A stretch of 15,426 bases of DNA from Clostridiales bacterium (GCA_012728025.1 JAAYFX010000033.1:1-15426); one strand, 5' to 3'. Positions 1 through 7,002 are shown, numbered from the stretch's first letter. A program made the numbers and translations. Notes: a model not told the origin generated them from the sequence alone.

Positions 1-386
1 CCCTTATGCTTCTTGAAGCTCAGGGTCTTATAACCCTTAAGGAAGACTCCGGCATTACAGCCACAAAGCTTGACATAGTCGATAATCCCAAGAACCTTGA
101 GATAGTCGAAATGGAAGCAGCCCAGCTGCCCCGCACCCTTTCTGATGTTGATATGGCTGTTATAAACGGAAACTATGCCATTGAGGCAGGTCTTTTAATC
201 AGCGAAGCCCTTGCCACAGAGGACGCAGAGTCCGAGTCTGCCCAGACCTACACCAATATTGTTGTAGTCAAAGAAGGCAATGAGGAAAGCCCCGCAGTTC
301 TCGCCCTTGTGGATGCTCTTAAGAGTGCCAAGGTTAAATCCTTTATCGAGGAAAAGTATCAGGGCGCTGTTGTGGCCACTTTCTAA
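1..386 (+). CDS. metQ: MetQ/NlpA-family ABC transporter substrate-binding lipoprotein, C-terminal part
   Basis: This is the 3' end of a gene whose start lies left of the window. The frame is open to the window edge, so the ATG at 6 is internal rather than a start. About 127 residues are visible, roughly the last half of a protein of about 270. The visible part matches the C-terminal lobe of the NlpA/MetQ family: an 'NPKNLEIVEMEAAQLPRTL' stretch, then 'VDMAVINGNYAIEAGL', where the ING-N-Y segment lines the ligand cleft in known MetQ proteins, and a closing helix 'ALVDALKSAKVKSFIEEKY'. Family members are surface lipoproteins that deliver methionine to the MetN/MetI permease. The lipobox and any metN/metI genes would be upstream, out of view. 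An intrinsic terminator follows directly, so this is the last gene of its operon. The family is clear; methionine as the ligand is inferred, since some NlpA proteins bind other small molecules. Confidence 0.82.
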   Translation, partial: LMLLEAQGLITLKEDSGITATKLDIVDNPKNLEIVEMEAAQLPRTLSDVDMAVINGNYAIEAGLLISEALATEDAESESAQTYTNIVVVKEGNEESPAVLALVDALKSAKVKSFIEEKYQGAVVATF

Positions 387-399
387 TTGAATATCCTTT

Positions 400-446
400 A
401 AAAAAGAGGTATAATGACTTTTAACAAGGTCACTATACCTCTTTTT
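400..446 (+). terminator. Intrinsic terminator after metQ
   Basis: An A-rich left arm AGAGGTATAATGAC pairs with GTCACTATACCTCT across a short loop, with one A-C mismatch, and is followed by a run of T. It begins 14 bp after the metQ stop codon. The A-run on the left means it could also work on the opposite strand. Confidence 0.88.
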
Positions 447-535
447 GCTGCCTTTAGCGGTTTTAAGCTTGGGGCATTTGCGGATATTCAGGCTCCGGAC
501 TCAAGGGGGCTTTACAATGAAAAGGAAACTTATAA

Positions 536-1708
536 ATGGAAGATATTATCTTACTAAAACAAGGCGAAATTGTATTAAAGGGCCAAAACCGCCGGACTTT
601 TGAGGCTAGGCTCATGGCAAATGCCAAGCGCCGCCTGCAAAAATTTGGTGACTTTCGGGTATATGCCACCCAGTCCACCGTCTATGTGGAGCCAAAAACT
701 AAAGACTGCGACATGGACGGGGCGTTGGATGCCATGACAAAGGTTTTCGGCGCTGTCACCGTCACAAGAGCCAGAGCTTGTGAAAAAGACAAAGACAAAA
801 TTTTTGAAACTGCTAAATCCTATCTTTCAGAGGATATGAGAGGGGCAAAAAGCTTTAAAGTGGAGACAAAGCGCTCTGACAAGCAGTTTCCCATGACCAG
901 CATCGAGGTTTCCCAATATGTGGGAGGGCTTTTAAGCGAAAGCTTCCCCGACACCGCTGTTGACGTTCATGAGCCGGAGCTTATTGTCCATGTGGAAATC
1001 CGTGAGACTTCTGCCTACGTCTACGCAAAGCCCCTTTTAGGGGCGGGAGGGCTGCCTGTTGGCTCAAACGGCAGGGCGGTTACCCTTTTATCCGGCGGCA
1101 TAGACAGCCCTGTTTCAAGCTATATGATTGCAAGACGGGGCATCCAGCTTATCCCTGTCCACTTTTTCTCCTTCCCTTACACCTCGGAGCAGGCAAAGGA
1201 AAAGGTTATAGAGCTTGCAAGAATACTAACCGATTATTGCGGCAGGCTGACTGTTGAAATTGTCCCCTTCACGCATATTCAGGAGGAGATAAGAGAAAAA
1301 TGCCCAGAGGAATATTTCACCCTTATCATGCGCCGCTTTATGATGCGTATATCCGAAAAAATAGCCATGCAAAACGACTGCCGTGCCCTTGTAACCGGTG
1401 AAAACTTGGGGCAAGTTGCAAGTCAAACCATGGAGGCCCTGCGGGTAACGGAAGAGCCTTTGTCCCTTCCCGTTTTGCGCCCCCTTATCGGCATGGACAA
1501 ATCCGACATAATCTCCCTTGCCCGAAAAATCGGCACCTTCGAAACTTCCATCCTCCCCTATGAGGACTGCTGCACTGTTTTCACCCCCCGCCACCCCCGA
1601 ACAAAGCCAAAGCTTGAGGAGGTTCTGGAGGTGGAAAAGGTTCTGGATGTAGAAGCTTTGGAGGCTGAGGCCATTGCCGGAATCGAAAGGCTGCGGCTGG
1701 ACATTTAA
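536..1708 (+). CDS. thiI: tRNA 4-thiouridine synthase ThiI
   Basis: A 390-residue cytoplasmic enzyme that adenylates uridine 8 of tRNA and replaces the oxygen with sulfur; the family can also supply sulfur for the thiamin thiazole. An N-terminal ferredoxin-like region and THUMP domain (about residues 1-165) precede a PP-loop ATP pyrophosphatase domain with the signature SGGIDSP at 186-192. Other family motifs are GGLP at 171-174, ENLGQVASQT at 289-298 and the conserved YEDCC segment at 342-346. It ends after the PP-loop domain and lacks the C-terminal rhodanese domain of the roughly 480-residue E. coli ThiI, which is the usual form in Bacillota. The ATG at 536 follows an AAAGGAA ribosome site and opens directly into the conserved 'ILLKQGEIVLKGQNR' block, which fixes the start. 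No cysteine desulfurase gene is adjacent, although one often accompanies short ThiI. cinA follows 64 bp downstream in the same direction. Confidence 0.96.
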   Translation: MEDIILLKQGEIVLKGQNRRTFEARLMANAKRRLQKFGDFRVYATQSTVYVEPKTKDCDMDGALDAMTKVFGAVTVTRARACEKDKDKIFETAKSYLSEDMRGAKSFKVETKRSDKQFPMTSIEVSQYVGGLLSESFPDTAVDVHEPELIVHVEIRETSAYVYAKPLLGAGGLPVGSNGRAVTLLSGGIDSPVSSYMIARRGIQLIPVHFFSFPYTSEQAKEKVIELARILTDYCGRLTVEIVPFTHIQEEIREKCPEEYFTLIMRRFMMRISEKIAMQNDCRALVTGENLGQVASQTMEALRVTEEPLSLPVLRPLIGMDKSDIISLARKIGTFETSILPYEDCCTVFTPRHPRTKPKLEEVLEVEKVLDVEALEAEAIAGIERLRLDI

Positions 1709-1772
1709 GAGATTTTAATTGCTTTTTGGCACTTTAGCTTATATAAGCCGTAAAACGAAAGGATGCACATTT

Positions 1773-3050
1773 ATGAAAAATCCGCTGTCCGCCGAAATAC
1801 TCTCCGTTGGAACGGAGCTTTTACTTGGAAACACTACAAACACCGACGCTAAGGATATTTCCGTTTACCTCTCGGAGCTGGGGATAAATGTTTTTTACCA
1901 CACCGTTGTTGGGGATAACCCCGAAAGGCTTAAAAGCGCCGTTTCCATTGCCAGAAATCGTGCGGATATTATCATAACCACCGGCGGCCTTGGTCCCACC
2001 TGTGATGACCTTACAAAGCAGGTGTTGGCCTCTGCCTTCGGCTTGGAGCTTATTTTCCACGAGGAGCTTGCCGAGGAAATGCGCCGCTATTTTAGGGAAA
2101 CCATAGGTACAAACAGCATGACGGAAAATAACCTCCAGCAGGCTTATCTTCCCGAGGGCTGCACAATTTTTCACAACGAATGGGGAACCGCCCCCGGCTG
2201 CGCCTTTGAAAGTGACGGAGTTCATGTTATCATGTTGCCCGGCCCTCCCCGTGAGTGTAACGCCATGTTTAAAACCTGCGCCGAGCCTTATCTTCGTGCT
2301 CTTTCCGACGATGTTATATTCTCCCGCAACCTGCATATAGTGGGCAGGGGGGAAAGCAGTGTTGAGCAGCAGCTGCGCCCCATGATGAGCGAACTTACAA
2401 ACCCCACATTGGCCCCCTATGCCAAGGAGGGCGAGCTTATGCTGCGGGTTACGGCAAAGGCAAAAACTGCCGCCGAAGCCGAGGCACTAACCCTGCCTGT
2501 GGTGGAAAGACTTAAGGCCGAGCTTGGGGATGTTATCTATGGCATTGATGCTGAAAGCCTTGAGCAGGTTGTTCTTGAAAGACTTAAAGAAGGCTCTATG
2601 AAGCTTTGCACAGCGGAAAGCTGCACCGGCGGCATGATAGCAAAACGCATAACCGACCTTAAAGGTGCTTCAGAGGTTTTTTTAGGCGGGGCAGTCACAT
2701 ATTCCGAAGAAAGTAAGATAAAGGTGCTGGGAGTAGACCCCTCCACCATTGCCGCCCATGGCGTTGTAAGCATTGAAACTGCAATGGAAATGGCTGAGTG
2801 TGCAAGAGAGCTTTTCGGGGCTGATATTGCTCTTTCTACCACAGGTCTTGCAGGCCCCGAAGGAGACGGCTCTCATCCTGTGGGTACGGTTTTTGTCGCC
2901 CTCGCAACGGAAAGCGAAACCTATATCACCCAGTTAAGCGGAGGTTTTGGCAGGTCACGAGTGCGAAACTTTGCCTCAAGCTGCGCTCTTGACATGGCAA
3001 GGCGCTATCTTGAGGGTCTGCCTGTCATTGTGGAATACTTTAAAAAATAG
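1773..3050 (+). CDS. cinA: CinA-family protein: molybdopterin-binding-like domain plus NMN deamidase-type domain
   Basis: A 425-residue two-domain CinA. The N-terminal MoCF-like/COG1058 domain (about 5-170) has 'SVGTELLLGN' at 11-20, 'TTGGLGPTCDD' at 69-79 and 'MLPGPPRE' at 154-161. A linker domain follows, and the C-terminal PncC-type domain (about 268-420) carries 'AESCTGG' at 281-287, 'GGAVTYSEESK' at 305-315 and 'TTGLAGPEG' at 356-364. In characterised relatives the first domain hydrolyses ADP-ribose-type substrates and the second deamidates nicotinamide mononucleotide, recycling pyridine nucleotides; competence induction is a historical association only. I chose the ATG at 1773 because an AAAGGA site lies 9 bp upstream and homologues begin near here. 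The frame is open back to an ATG at 1719, but that adds 18 residues with no family match. The gene may share a transcript with thiI upstream. Confidence 0.94.
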   Translation: MKNPLSAEILSVGTELLLGNTTNTDAKDISVYLSELGINVFYHTVVGDNPERLKSAVSIARNRADIIITTGGLGPTCDDLTKQVLASAFGLELIFHEELAEEMRRYFRETIGTNSMTENNLQQAYLPEGCTIFHNEWGTAPGCAFESDGVHVIMLPGPPRECNAMFKTCAEPYLRALSDDVIFSRNLHIVGRGESSVEQQLRPMMSELTNPTLAPYAKEGELMLRVTAKAKTAAEAEALTLPVVERLKAELGDVIYGIDAESLEQVVLERLKEGSMKLCTAESCTGGMIAKRITDLKGASEVFLGGAVTYSEESKIKVLGVDPSTIAAHGVVSIETAMEMAECARELFGADIALSTTGLAGPEGDGSHPVGTVFVALATESETYITQLSGGFGRSRVRNFASSCALDMARRYLEGLPVIVEYFKK

Positions 3051-3102
3051 GGGCTTATTTGAGATGTTTGCTGAAAAAGCCTTGCTTTTCATCCGGCCAT
3101 AT

Positions 3103-3130
3103 TGCATTTTAATATTTGATGATGTAAAAT
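3103..3130 (+). promoter_or_regulatory. Weak promoter candidate before the phosphoribosyltransferase gene
   Basis: TTGCAT (3103-3108) and TAAAAT (3125-3130) are 16 bp apart, so transcription would start near 3137, just before the hairpin-rich leader. The -35 match is poor (three of six). Read-through from cinA is the alternative. Confidence 0.28.
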
Positions 3131-3144
3131 AAGCAGAATATTAC

Positions 3145-3178
3145 AGTCCCGCTCATTTGCGGTCGGGAAAAGTCCCGC
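3145..3178 (+). other. Leader with two tandem hairpins and mutually exclusive pairing
   Basis: In the 167-bp gap before the phosphoribosyltransferase gene, CCGC (3149-3152) pairs with GCGG (3159-3162), and CGGGA (3164-3168) pairs with TCCCG (3173-3177). The TCCCG at 3147-3151 is a second copy that could pair with the same CGGGA but would then break the first hairpin. The word AGTCCCGC occurs on both sides. This is a switch-like layout, but no T-run follows and the ribosome site lies about 25 bp further on. I do not recognise a known riboswitch class here. Confidence 0.4.
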
Positions 3179-3217
3179 CGCAACAAGGTTTTATAAATTT
3201 TTAGGAGGAGACACTTA

Positions 3218-3775
3218 ATGCAAACCTACGAGATGGACATAGCCGGCCTAAAACGTGAGCTTCCAATTTGCCGCGTTTCCGACGATGTTTATATCGGCGC
3301 ATTCATTATCTTTGGCGACGTTGAGCTTACAGTCCACTGCGCCGCCGAAATGCTAAAAATCGCACCAGACTATGACTACATAATAGCCCCCGAAGCAAAA
3401 AGCATCCCTCTTCTCTATGAGATGACCCGTCAAAGCGGTGACAACAAGTATTTTCTCGCAAGAAAATCACCAAAGCTTTATATGACGGAGGTGTTTCAGG
3501 TGGAGGTGCAGTCCATCTCCACAGAAGGAGTTCAACACCTTTATCTAGACGCCTTGGACGCAGAGGAAATTCGGGACAAGCGTATGCTCATAATAGATGA
3601 TGTTATCTCCACCGGTCAGTCTCTCAATGCTATGGAGAAGCTTGTGGAAAAAGCCGGCGGCATTGTAGCCGGAAGGATGTTTGTTCTGGCCGAGGGCAGC
3701 GCCGCTGACCGTGACGATGTGCTTTATCTTGCAAAGCTCCCCCTGTTTAACAGCGACGGCACTGTGAAAACCTAG
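3218..3775 (+). CDS. Adenine phosphoribosyltransferase-like protein (type I PRTase)
   Basis: A 185-residue type I phosphoribosyltransferase. The PRPP-binding signature LIIDDVISTGQS is at 124-135 and follows the usual beta-strand. The family segment 'APEAKSIPLLYEMTR' (57-71) and the 'ARKSPK' stretch (81-86) match the Apt/Xpt group, where ARK precedes the flexible catalytic loop. By family it would join a purine base to PRPP to form the nucleotide and pyrophosphate in the cytoplasm, that is, purine salvage. The exact base is not certain: the N-terminal 30 residues diverge from classical Apt, and many Clostridia carry such extra paralogues without a proven substrate. The start is secure, with AGGAGGAG about 8 bp before the ATG. 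It lies after cinA on the plus strand behind an unusual hairpin leader, and ends at a strong bidirectional terminator. Confidence 0.82.
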   Translation: MQTYEMDIAGLKRELPICRVSDDVYIGAFIIFGDVELTVHCAAEMLKIAPDYDYIIAPEAKSIPLLYEMTRQSGDNKYFLARKSPKLYMTEVFQVEVQSISTEGVQHLYLDALDAEEIRDKRMLIIDDVISTGQSLNAMEKLVEKAGGIVAGRMFVLAEGSAADRDDVLYLAKLPLFNSDGTVKT

Positions 3776-3784
3776 CCGTTTTAT

Positions 3785-3827
3785 AAAAAACCCCCGCCGT
3801 TTCTTAATGAAACGACGGGGGTTTTTA
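3785..3827. terminator. Bidirectional terminator between convergent genes
   Basis: CCCCCGCCGTTTC (3791-3803) pairs with GAAACGACGGGGG (3809-3821) around TTAAT, with one C-A mismatch. Six A precede and five T follow, so it has a U-tract on either strand. It serves the phosphoribosyltransferase gene on plus and tadA on minus, whose stop codon begins at 3830, right at its edge. Confidence 0.93.
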
Positions 3828-4283
3828 TTATATTGTCTCTCGCCTATTTTTAAAAAACTTTCTCATAAGGGCTGCGCATTCATCCTCTAAAACTCCGGCA
3901 TAAACGGCAGGTCTGTGGCCATAGCGCTCGGAAAAAAGGTCTATAACACTGCCGCAGGAGCCAAGGTTTTCCTCCCTTGCACCGAAAACCACCCTTGGTA
4001 TCCTTGCGTTTATGATGGCACCGGCGCACATGGGGCAAGGCTCCAAGGTCACATAAATTGTGCAGTCGGAAAGCCGCCAGTCCCCCATCGCTTTACAGGC
4101 CTCATCAATGGCAGATATTTCCGCATGACCAAGGGCGCTTTTTTTCTCCTCACGAGTGTTATGTCCCCTGCCTATTACCCTGCCCTTTTCATCAGTTATG
4201 ATACAGCCCACGGGAACCTCGCCTTTTTCGGCGGCGGTTTCGGCAAGGCACAGGGCCTTTTTCATATAATATTCATGCCGCAA
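3828..4283 (-). CDS. tadA: tRNA adenosine(34) deaminase TadA
   Basis: A 151-residue zinc enzyme of the cytidine-deaminase superfamily that converts adenosine 34 of tRNA-Arg(ACG) to inosine so it can read several arginine codons. The zinc site is complete: H53-A-E55 supplies the histidine ligand and catalytic glutamate, and P82-CPMC86 supplies C83 and C86. The 'GEVPVG' strand at 21-26 and 'GAREENLGS' at 101-109 are typical of TadA. The start needs comment: the codon at 4283 is TTG, preceded only by a weak GGGATG site, and the first in-frame ATG is at 4265 (residue 7). I keep the TTG because the intervening 'HEYYM' matches the conserved 'HEYWM' at the start of E. coli TadA. It lies 60 bp after lepA on the same strand with no terminator between, so the two are probably cotranscribed. 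Confidence 0.94.
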   Translation of the reverse strand: MRHEYYMKKALCLAETAAEKGEVPVGCIITDEKGRVIGRGHNTREEKKSALGHAEISAIDEACKAMGDWRLSDCTIYVTLEPCPMCAGAIINARIPRVVFGAREENLGSCGSVIDLFSERYGHRPAVYAGVLEDECAALMRKFFKNRRETI

Positions 4284-4343
4284 AAAAACACATCCCAGTT
4301 AAACTCATGGCTTTGGCGCATAAAGAGCCTAGCCGCGGGAAAA

Positions 4344-6149
4344 TTATTCGTCAAGCTTCAAAACTGCAAGGAATGCCTCTGTGGGTATGGAAACACTGCC
4401 CAACTGACGCATCTTCTTTTTTCCTTCCTTTTGCTTATCCAGCAGCTTTTTCTTTCGTGATATATCGCCGCCGTAGCACTTTGCCAAAACGTCTTTACGC
4501 ATGGCACGAACCGTTTCACGGGCGATTATCTTGCCCCCTATTGCCGCCTGTATGGGAATTTCGAAAAGCTGGCGGGGAATGTTATCTTTAAGCTTTTCAC
4601 ATAGTTTTCTGGCTCTTTCATAAGCCTTATCCTTATGGGCAATAAAGCTTAAAGCGTCCACCTTGTCGCCGTTGAGCAATAGGTCAACCTTCACAAGCTC
4701 TGAGGGCTGATAGTGGGAAAGCTCATAATCCAAGGAGGCATATCCCTTTGTTCTGGCCTTGAGGGTATCAAAAAAGTCATAGATAATCTCGTTTAGCGGC
4801 ATATCATAATGCAGCTCCACAAGGCGGGAATCTAAATACTGCATATCCTTATATTCCCCCCGCCTGTCTTGACAAAGGGGCATAATATTCCCGACAAATT
4901 CCAAAGGTGTTATGATGGTCACCTTGACATAAGGCTCTGATGCCTCGGCTATTGTTACAATATCCGGATAGTTGTGGGGGTTATCCACCCGAACCACAGT
5001 GCCGTCTGTTTTTGTAACGTCATAGATGACCGAGGGCAGGGTTGTTACAAGGTCTAAGTCAAATTCCCGCTCTAAACGCTCCTGAACAATCTCCAGATGC
5101 AGCATACCCAAAAAGCCGCAACGAAAACCGAAGCCCAAAGCCACAGAGGATTCCGGCTCAAAGCTTAGGGATGCATCATTAAGCTTAAGCTTTTCCAAAG
5201 CCTCCCGAAGGTCGGGGTATCTTGAACCATCCTCGGTGTAAACTCCGCAGTATACCATGGGTCTGGAGGGGGCATAGCCCGGAAGAGGTTCGTCGGCAGG
5301 TCTGTTAAGTCCGGTTACAGTGTCGCCCACCTGAGTGTCCGCCACGTTTTTTATGCTGGCGGTAAAGTAGCCAACGTCTCCGGCGGAAAGCTCGTCCCCC
5401 GTCTCTAAACCCAGAGGGCGCAGATGGCCCAATTCCAAAATCTTATAGTCCGCTCCGGTGGACATAAGCTTTATCTCCATGTCACGACGGATAACACCGT
5501 CTATTACCCGTATATATACGATGACCCCACGAAAAGCGTCATACTGACTGTCGAAAATAAGAGCCTTTAAGGGTGCTTCAGGGTCACCGGAAGGAGGGGG
5601 AACATTTTTTACAATGTCCTCTAAAACAGCCTCGATGTTTAAGCCCTGCTTGGCAGAAATCTCCGGTGCTTCCTCTGCCGAGATGCCGATAATGTCCTCA
5701 ATCTCCGCCTTTGTTCGGGCAGGGTCCGCCGCCACAAGGTCAATTTTGTTTATAACCGGCAAAATTTCAAGGTCGTGCCCCATTGCCAAATAGGTGTTTG
5801 CCAAGGTCTGAGCCTCAACGCCCTGAGAGGCATCCACCACTAAAAGCGCCCCCTCACAGGCGGCAAGAGAGCGGCTGACCTCATAGTTGAAGTCAACATG
5901 GCCGGGGGTGTCTATAAGGTTAAGGGTGTAATCCTGCCCGTCTTGAGCCTTGTATGAAAGGCCGACGGCACGGGCCTTTATGGTTATCCCCCGCTCCTTT
6001 TCAAGCTCCATATTGTCAAGAAGTTGGGACTCCATGTCACGGCTGCTGACAGCGCCGCATTTTTCAAGGAGGCGGTCAGCCAAGGTTGATTTACCGTGGT
6101 CTATGTGTGCGATAATGGAAAAGTTTCTTATTTTGCTTTGTTCTGTCAT
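4344..6149 (-). CDS. lepA: Elongation factor 4 (LepA), ribosomal GTPase
   Basis: A full-length, 601-residue translational GTPase that acts on the ribosome in translation fidelity or assembly (reverse translocation in vitro). The GTPase domain has AHIDHGKS at 14-21, RGITIK at 53-58, DTPGH at 80-84 and NKID at 134-137. EF-G-like domains II, III and V follow, including 'FRCGFLGMLHLEIVQERLERE', and the LepA-specific C-terminal domain ends in 'RQLGSVSIPTEAFLAVLKLDE'. This tail and the absence of EF-G domain IV separate it from EF-G and TypA. The ATG at 6149 has GGAG about 8 bp upstream. It is the first gene of the minus-strand pair lepA-tadA. Nothing looks truncated or unusual. Confidence 0.98.
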   Translation of the reverse strand: MTEQSKIRNFSIIAHIDHGKSTLADRLLEKCGAVSSRDMESQLLDNMELEKERGITIKARAVGLSYKAQDGQDYTLNLIDTPGHVDFNYEVSRSLAACEGALLVVDASQGVEAQTLANTYLAMGHDLEILPVINKIDLVAADPARTKAEIEDIIGISAEEAPEISAKQGLNIEAVLEDIVKNVPPPSGDPEAPLKALIFDSQYDAFRGVIVYIRVIDGVIRRDMEIKLMSTGADYKILELGHLRPLGLETGDELSAGDVGYFTASIKNVADTQVGDTVTGLNRPADEPLPGYAPSRPMVYCGVYTEDGSRYPDLREALEKLKLNDASLSFEPESSVALGFGFRCGFLGMLHLEIVQERLEREFDLDLVTTLPSVIYDVTKTDGTVVRVDNPHNYPDIVTIAEASEPYVKVTIITPLEFVGNIMPLCQDRRGEYKDMQYLDSRLVELHYDMPLNEIIYDFFDTLKARTKGYASLDYELSHYQPSELVKVDLLLNGDKVDALSFIAHKDKAYERARKLCEKLKDNIPRQLFEIPIQAAIGGKIIARETVRAMRKDVLAKCYGGDISRKKKLLDKQKEGKKKMRQLGSVSIPTEAFLAVLKLDE

Positions 6150-6197
6150 ATTTTTACTCCGATTGTGAAAGATTATATTGCAGTCAGGGTATAAATT

Positions 6198-6206
6198 ATT
6201 GTATCA
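6198..6206 (-). promoter_or_regulatory. Candidate extended -10 promoter element for lepA
   Basis: On the minus strand TGATACAAT forms an extended -10 (TG-n-TACAAT) at 6206-6198, which would start transcription about 40 nt before the lepA ATG. No good -35 is visible. A second TATAAT lies closer at 6177-6172, so the choice is uncertain. Confidence 0.35.
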
Positions 6207-6241
6207 TGGCAAATGGCATCCGATATATTCTTTTATTAATA

Positions 6242-6272
6242 CCTGACCTTTAAAAAGCCTGACCTTTAAAAA
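6242..6272. repeat. Two-copy direct repeat CCTGACCTTTAAAAA
   Basis: CCTGACCTTTAAAAA occurs at 6242-6256 and again at 6258-6272, one base apart. It lies between the lepA promoter region and the terminator of the XRE gene. It looks like a small local duplication; no function can be read from it. Confidence 0.7.
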
Positions 6273-6290
6273 ACAAAGGCTTTCTGCCTT
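6268..6290 (-). terminator. Intrinsic terminator overlapping the XRE gene stop codon
   Basis: Read on the minus strand, AAGGC pairs with GCCTT around AGAAA and is followed by TGTTTTTT. The stem starts within the TAA stop codon. The five-pair stem is short, so strength is uncertain. Confidence 0.6.
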
Positions 6291-6756
6291 ATGCTTTGTT
6301 TTTATTGTTTTCATCTGGGGATAGGGCGTGAAGAAGGGAAAGCTCTGCCTCGGCCATTTCCCATGTGGTGTGGGCGAAAAAAGCCACCTCGTCCTTCTTA
6401 GTTATATATCCGCACAGCCGCTTTGCACCTGCTTCCAAATATGCCTCGGCGGCATCCTTGGCGGCCATATTTCCGCCTTCCTCCAAAAGCTGTGAAAGCT
6501 CCTTAAGCCATGGAAGCTCCTGTTTGGTATGGGCAGAATGTTCGCCTTTTTCCGGCGATATGCCAAGAAGAAAATCCGCCGAAACCCCAAAGTATGTGCA
6601 GGCTCTTTTAACAAAGGCAAGCCCCGGCTCACGGCTGCCGTTTTCATAGTGGGAAAGCAGTGCTTGACTGATGTTAAGGTCTGCGGAAAGCTTTCTTTGG
6701 CTAAGCTTTCTTTCCCGACGAAGCTCCGCCAAAACGCTGCCAAAGCTCCTTTCCAT
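6289..6756 (-). CDS. XRE-family helix-turn-helix transcriptional regulator
   Basis: A 155-residue DNA-binding protein. Residues about 6-65 form a classic Cro/C1-type HTH: 'LAELRRERKLSQRKLSADLNISQALLSHYENGSREP' covers the five-helix domain with the recognition helix near 28-40, and ends in the common 'GVSADFLLG'. Residues 66-155 are acidic, Ala/Glu-rich and apparently helical, without a motif I recognise; they could mediate dimerisation or sense a signal. No protease site (LexA-like) or metal motif is evident. The ATG at 6756 gives a start at the normal distance from the HTH, with an AAAGGCGG element upstream, spaced rather far. The gene is divergent from htrA across 246 bp that hold a good promoter for it and repeated elements, so autoregulation and control of htrA are plausible inferences. 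Confidence 0.87.
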   Translation of the reverse strand: MERSFGSVLAELRRERKLSQRKLSADLNISQALLSHYENGSREPGLAFVKRACTYFGVSADFLLGISPEKGEHSAHTKQELPWLKELSQLLEEGGNMAAKDAAEAYLEAGAKRLCGYITKKDEVAFFAHTTWEMAEAELSLLHALSPDENNKNKA

Positions 6757-6790
6757 TTGCCCAACCGCCTTTCCCCTGCCCCTGTCTAAA

Positions 6791-6842
6791 GGCGAAATGT
6801 GTTCAAAAGCCTGACTATATTATTATATAGGTGAAATGAGTT
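6791..6842. repeat. Direct repeat GGYGAAATGNGTT flanking the XRE promoter -10
   Basis: GGCGAAATGTGTT (6791-6803) and GGTGAAATGAGTT (6830-6842) agree at 11 of 13 bases, 39 bp apart start to start. The second copy lies inside the spacer between the -35 and -10 of the XRE promoter, the first just downstream of its start point. That placement suits an operator bound by the XRE protein itself. This is inference from position only. Confidence 0.4.
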
Positions 6843-6850
6843 TTTGTAAA
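6822..6850 (-). promoter_or_regulatory. Sigma-A type promoter of the XRE regulator gene
   Basis: On the minus strand TTTACA (6850-6845) and a perfect TATAAT (6827-6822) are separated by 17 bp. Transcription would begin near 6815, about 60 nt before the ATG. The -10 lies within an inverted repeat, CTATAT (6815-6820) with ATATAG (6825-6830). Confidence 0.68.
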
Positions 6851-6907
6851 CATAAACATAGTTATAAGCAGAAAGAGCCCCTTATTGCTGTTGTTAAAAA
6901 ATTTTTT

Positions 6908-6938
6908 TGTATTTGTTCATTCAGTTGTAACAAATACA
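6908..6938. promoter_or_regulatory. Perfect 10-bp dyad upstream of htrA, candidate operator
   Basis: TGTATTTGTT (6908-6917) and AACAAATACA (6929-6938) are exact inverted repeats with an 11-bp spacer, so the half-sites are 21 bp apart centre to centre, two helical turns. This is the usual geometry for a dimeric regulator. It is 64 bp before the htrA start codon, where a promoter would be expected, although I cannot pick a convincing -35/-10 for htrA. There is no T-run after it, so it is not a terminator. Confidence 0.55.
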
Positions 6939-7002
6939 TACTAAACTTAGACATAAAGAAAACTATATCCGGTTAATATAAATTATATGGGGAGGTTTTA
7001 CC

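Noticed and set aside
1719..1772. An upstream ATG that would lengthen CinA by 18 residues
   Set aside because: The added residues match nothing in the family, and a good ribosome site precedes the ATG at 1773.
1821..2336. A 171-codon frame on the minus strand inside cinA
   Set aside because: It lies fully within a conserved domain of cinA on the other strand and has no recognisable protein features.
2947..3132. A 61-codon plus-strand frame spanning the end of cinA and the gap after it
   Set aside because: Most of it overlaps cinA in another frame, it has no ribosome site, and the part in the gap is too short to support.
3915..4460. A 181-codon plus-strand frame across tadA and the end of lepA
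   Set aside because: It runs antisense to conserved zinc-site residues of TadA and across a gene boundary; no family resemblance.
6908..6938. The dyad before htrA as a terminator
   Set aside because: It is AT-rich, lacks a following T-run on either strand that would suit termination, and no gene ends there.
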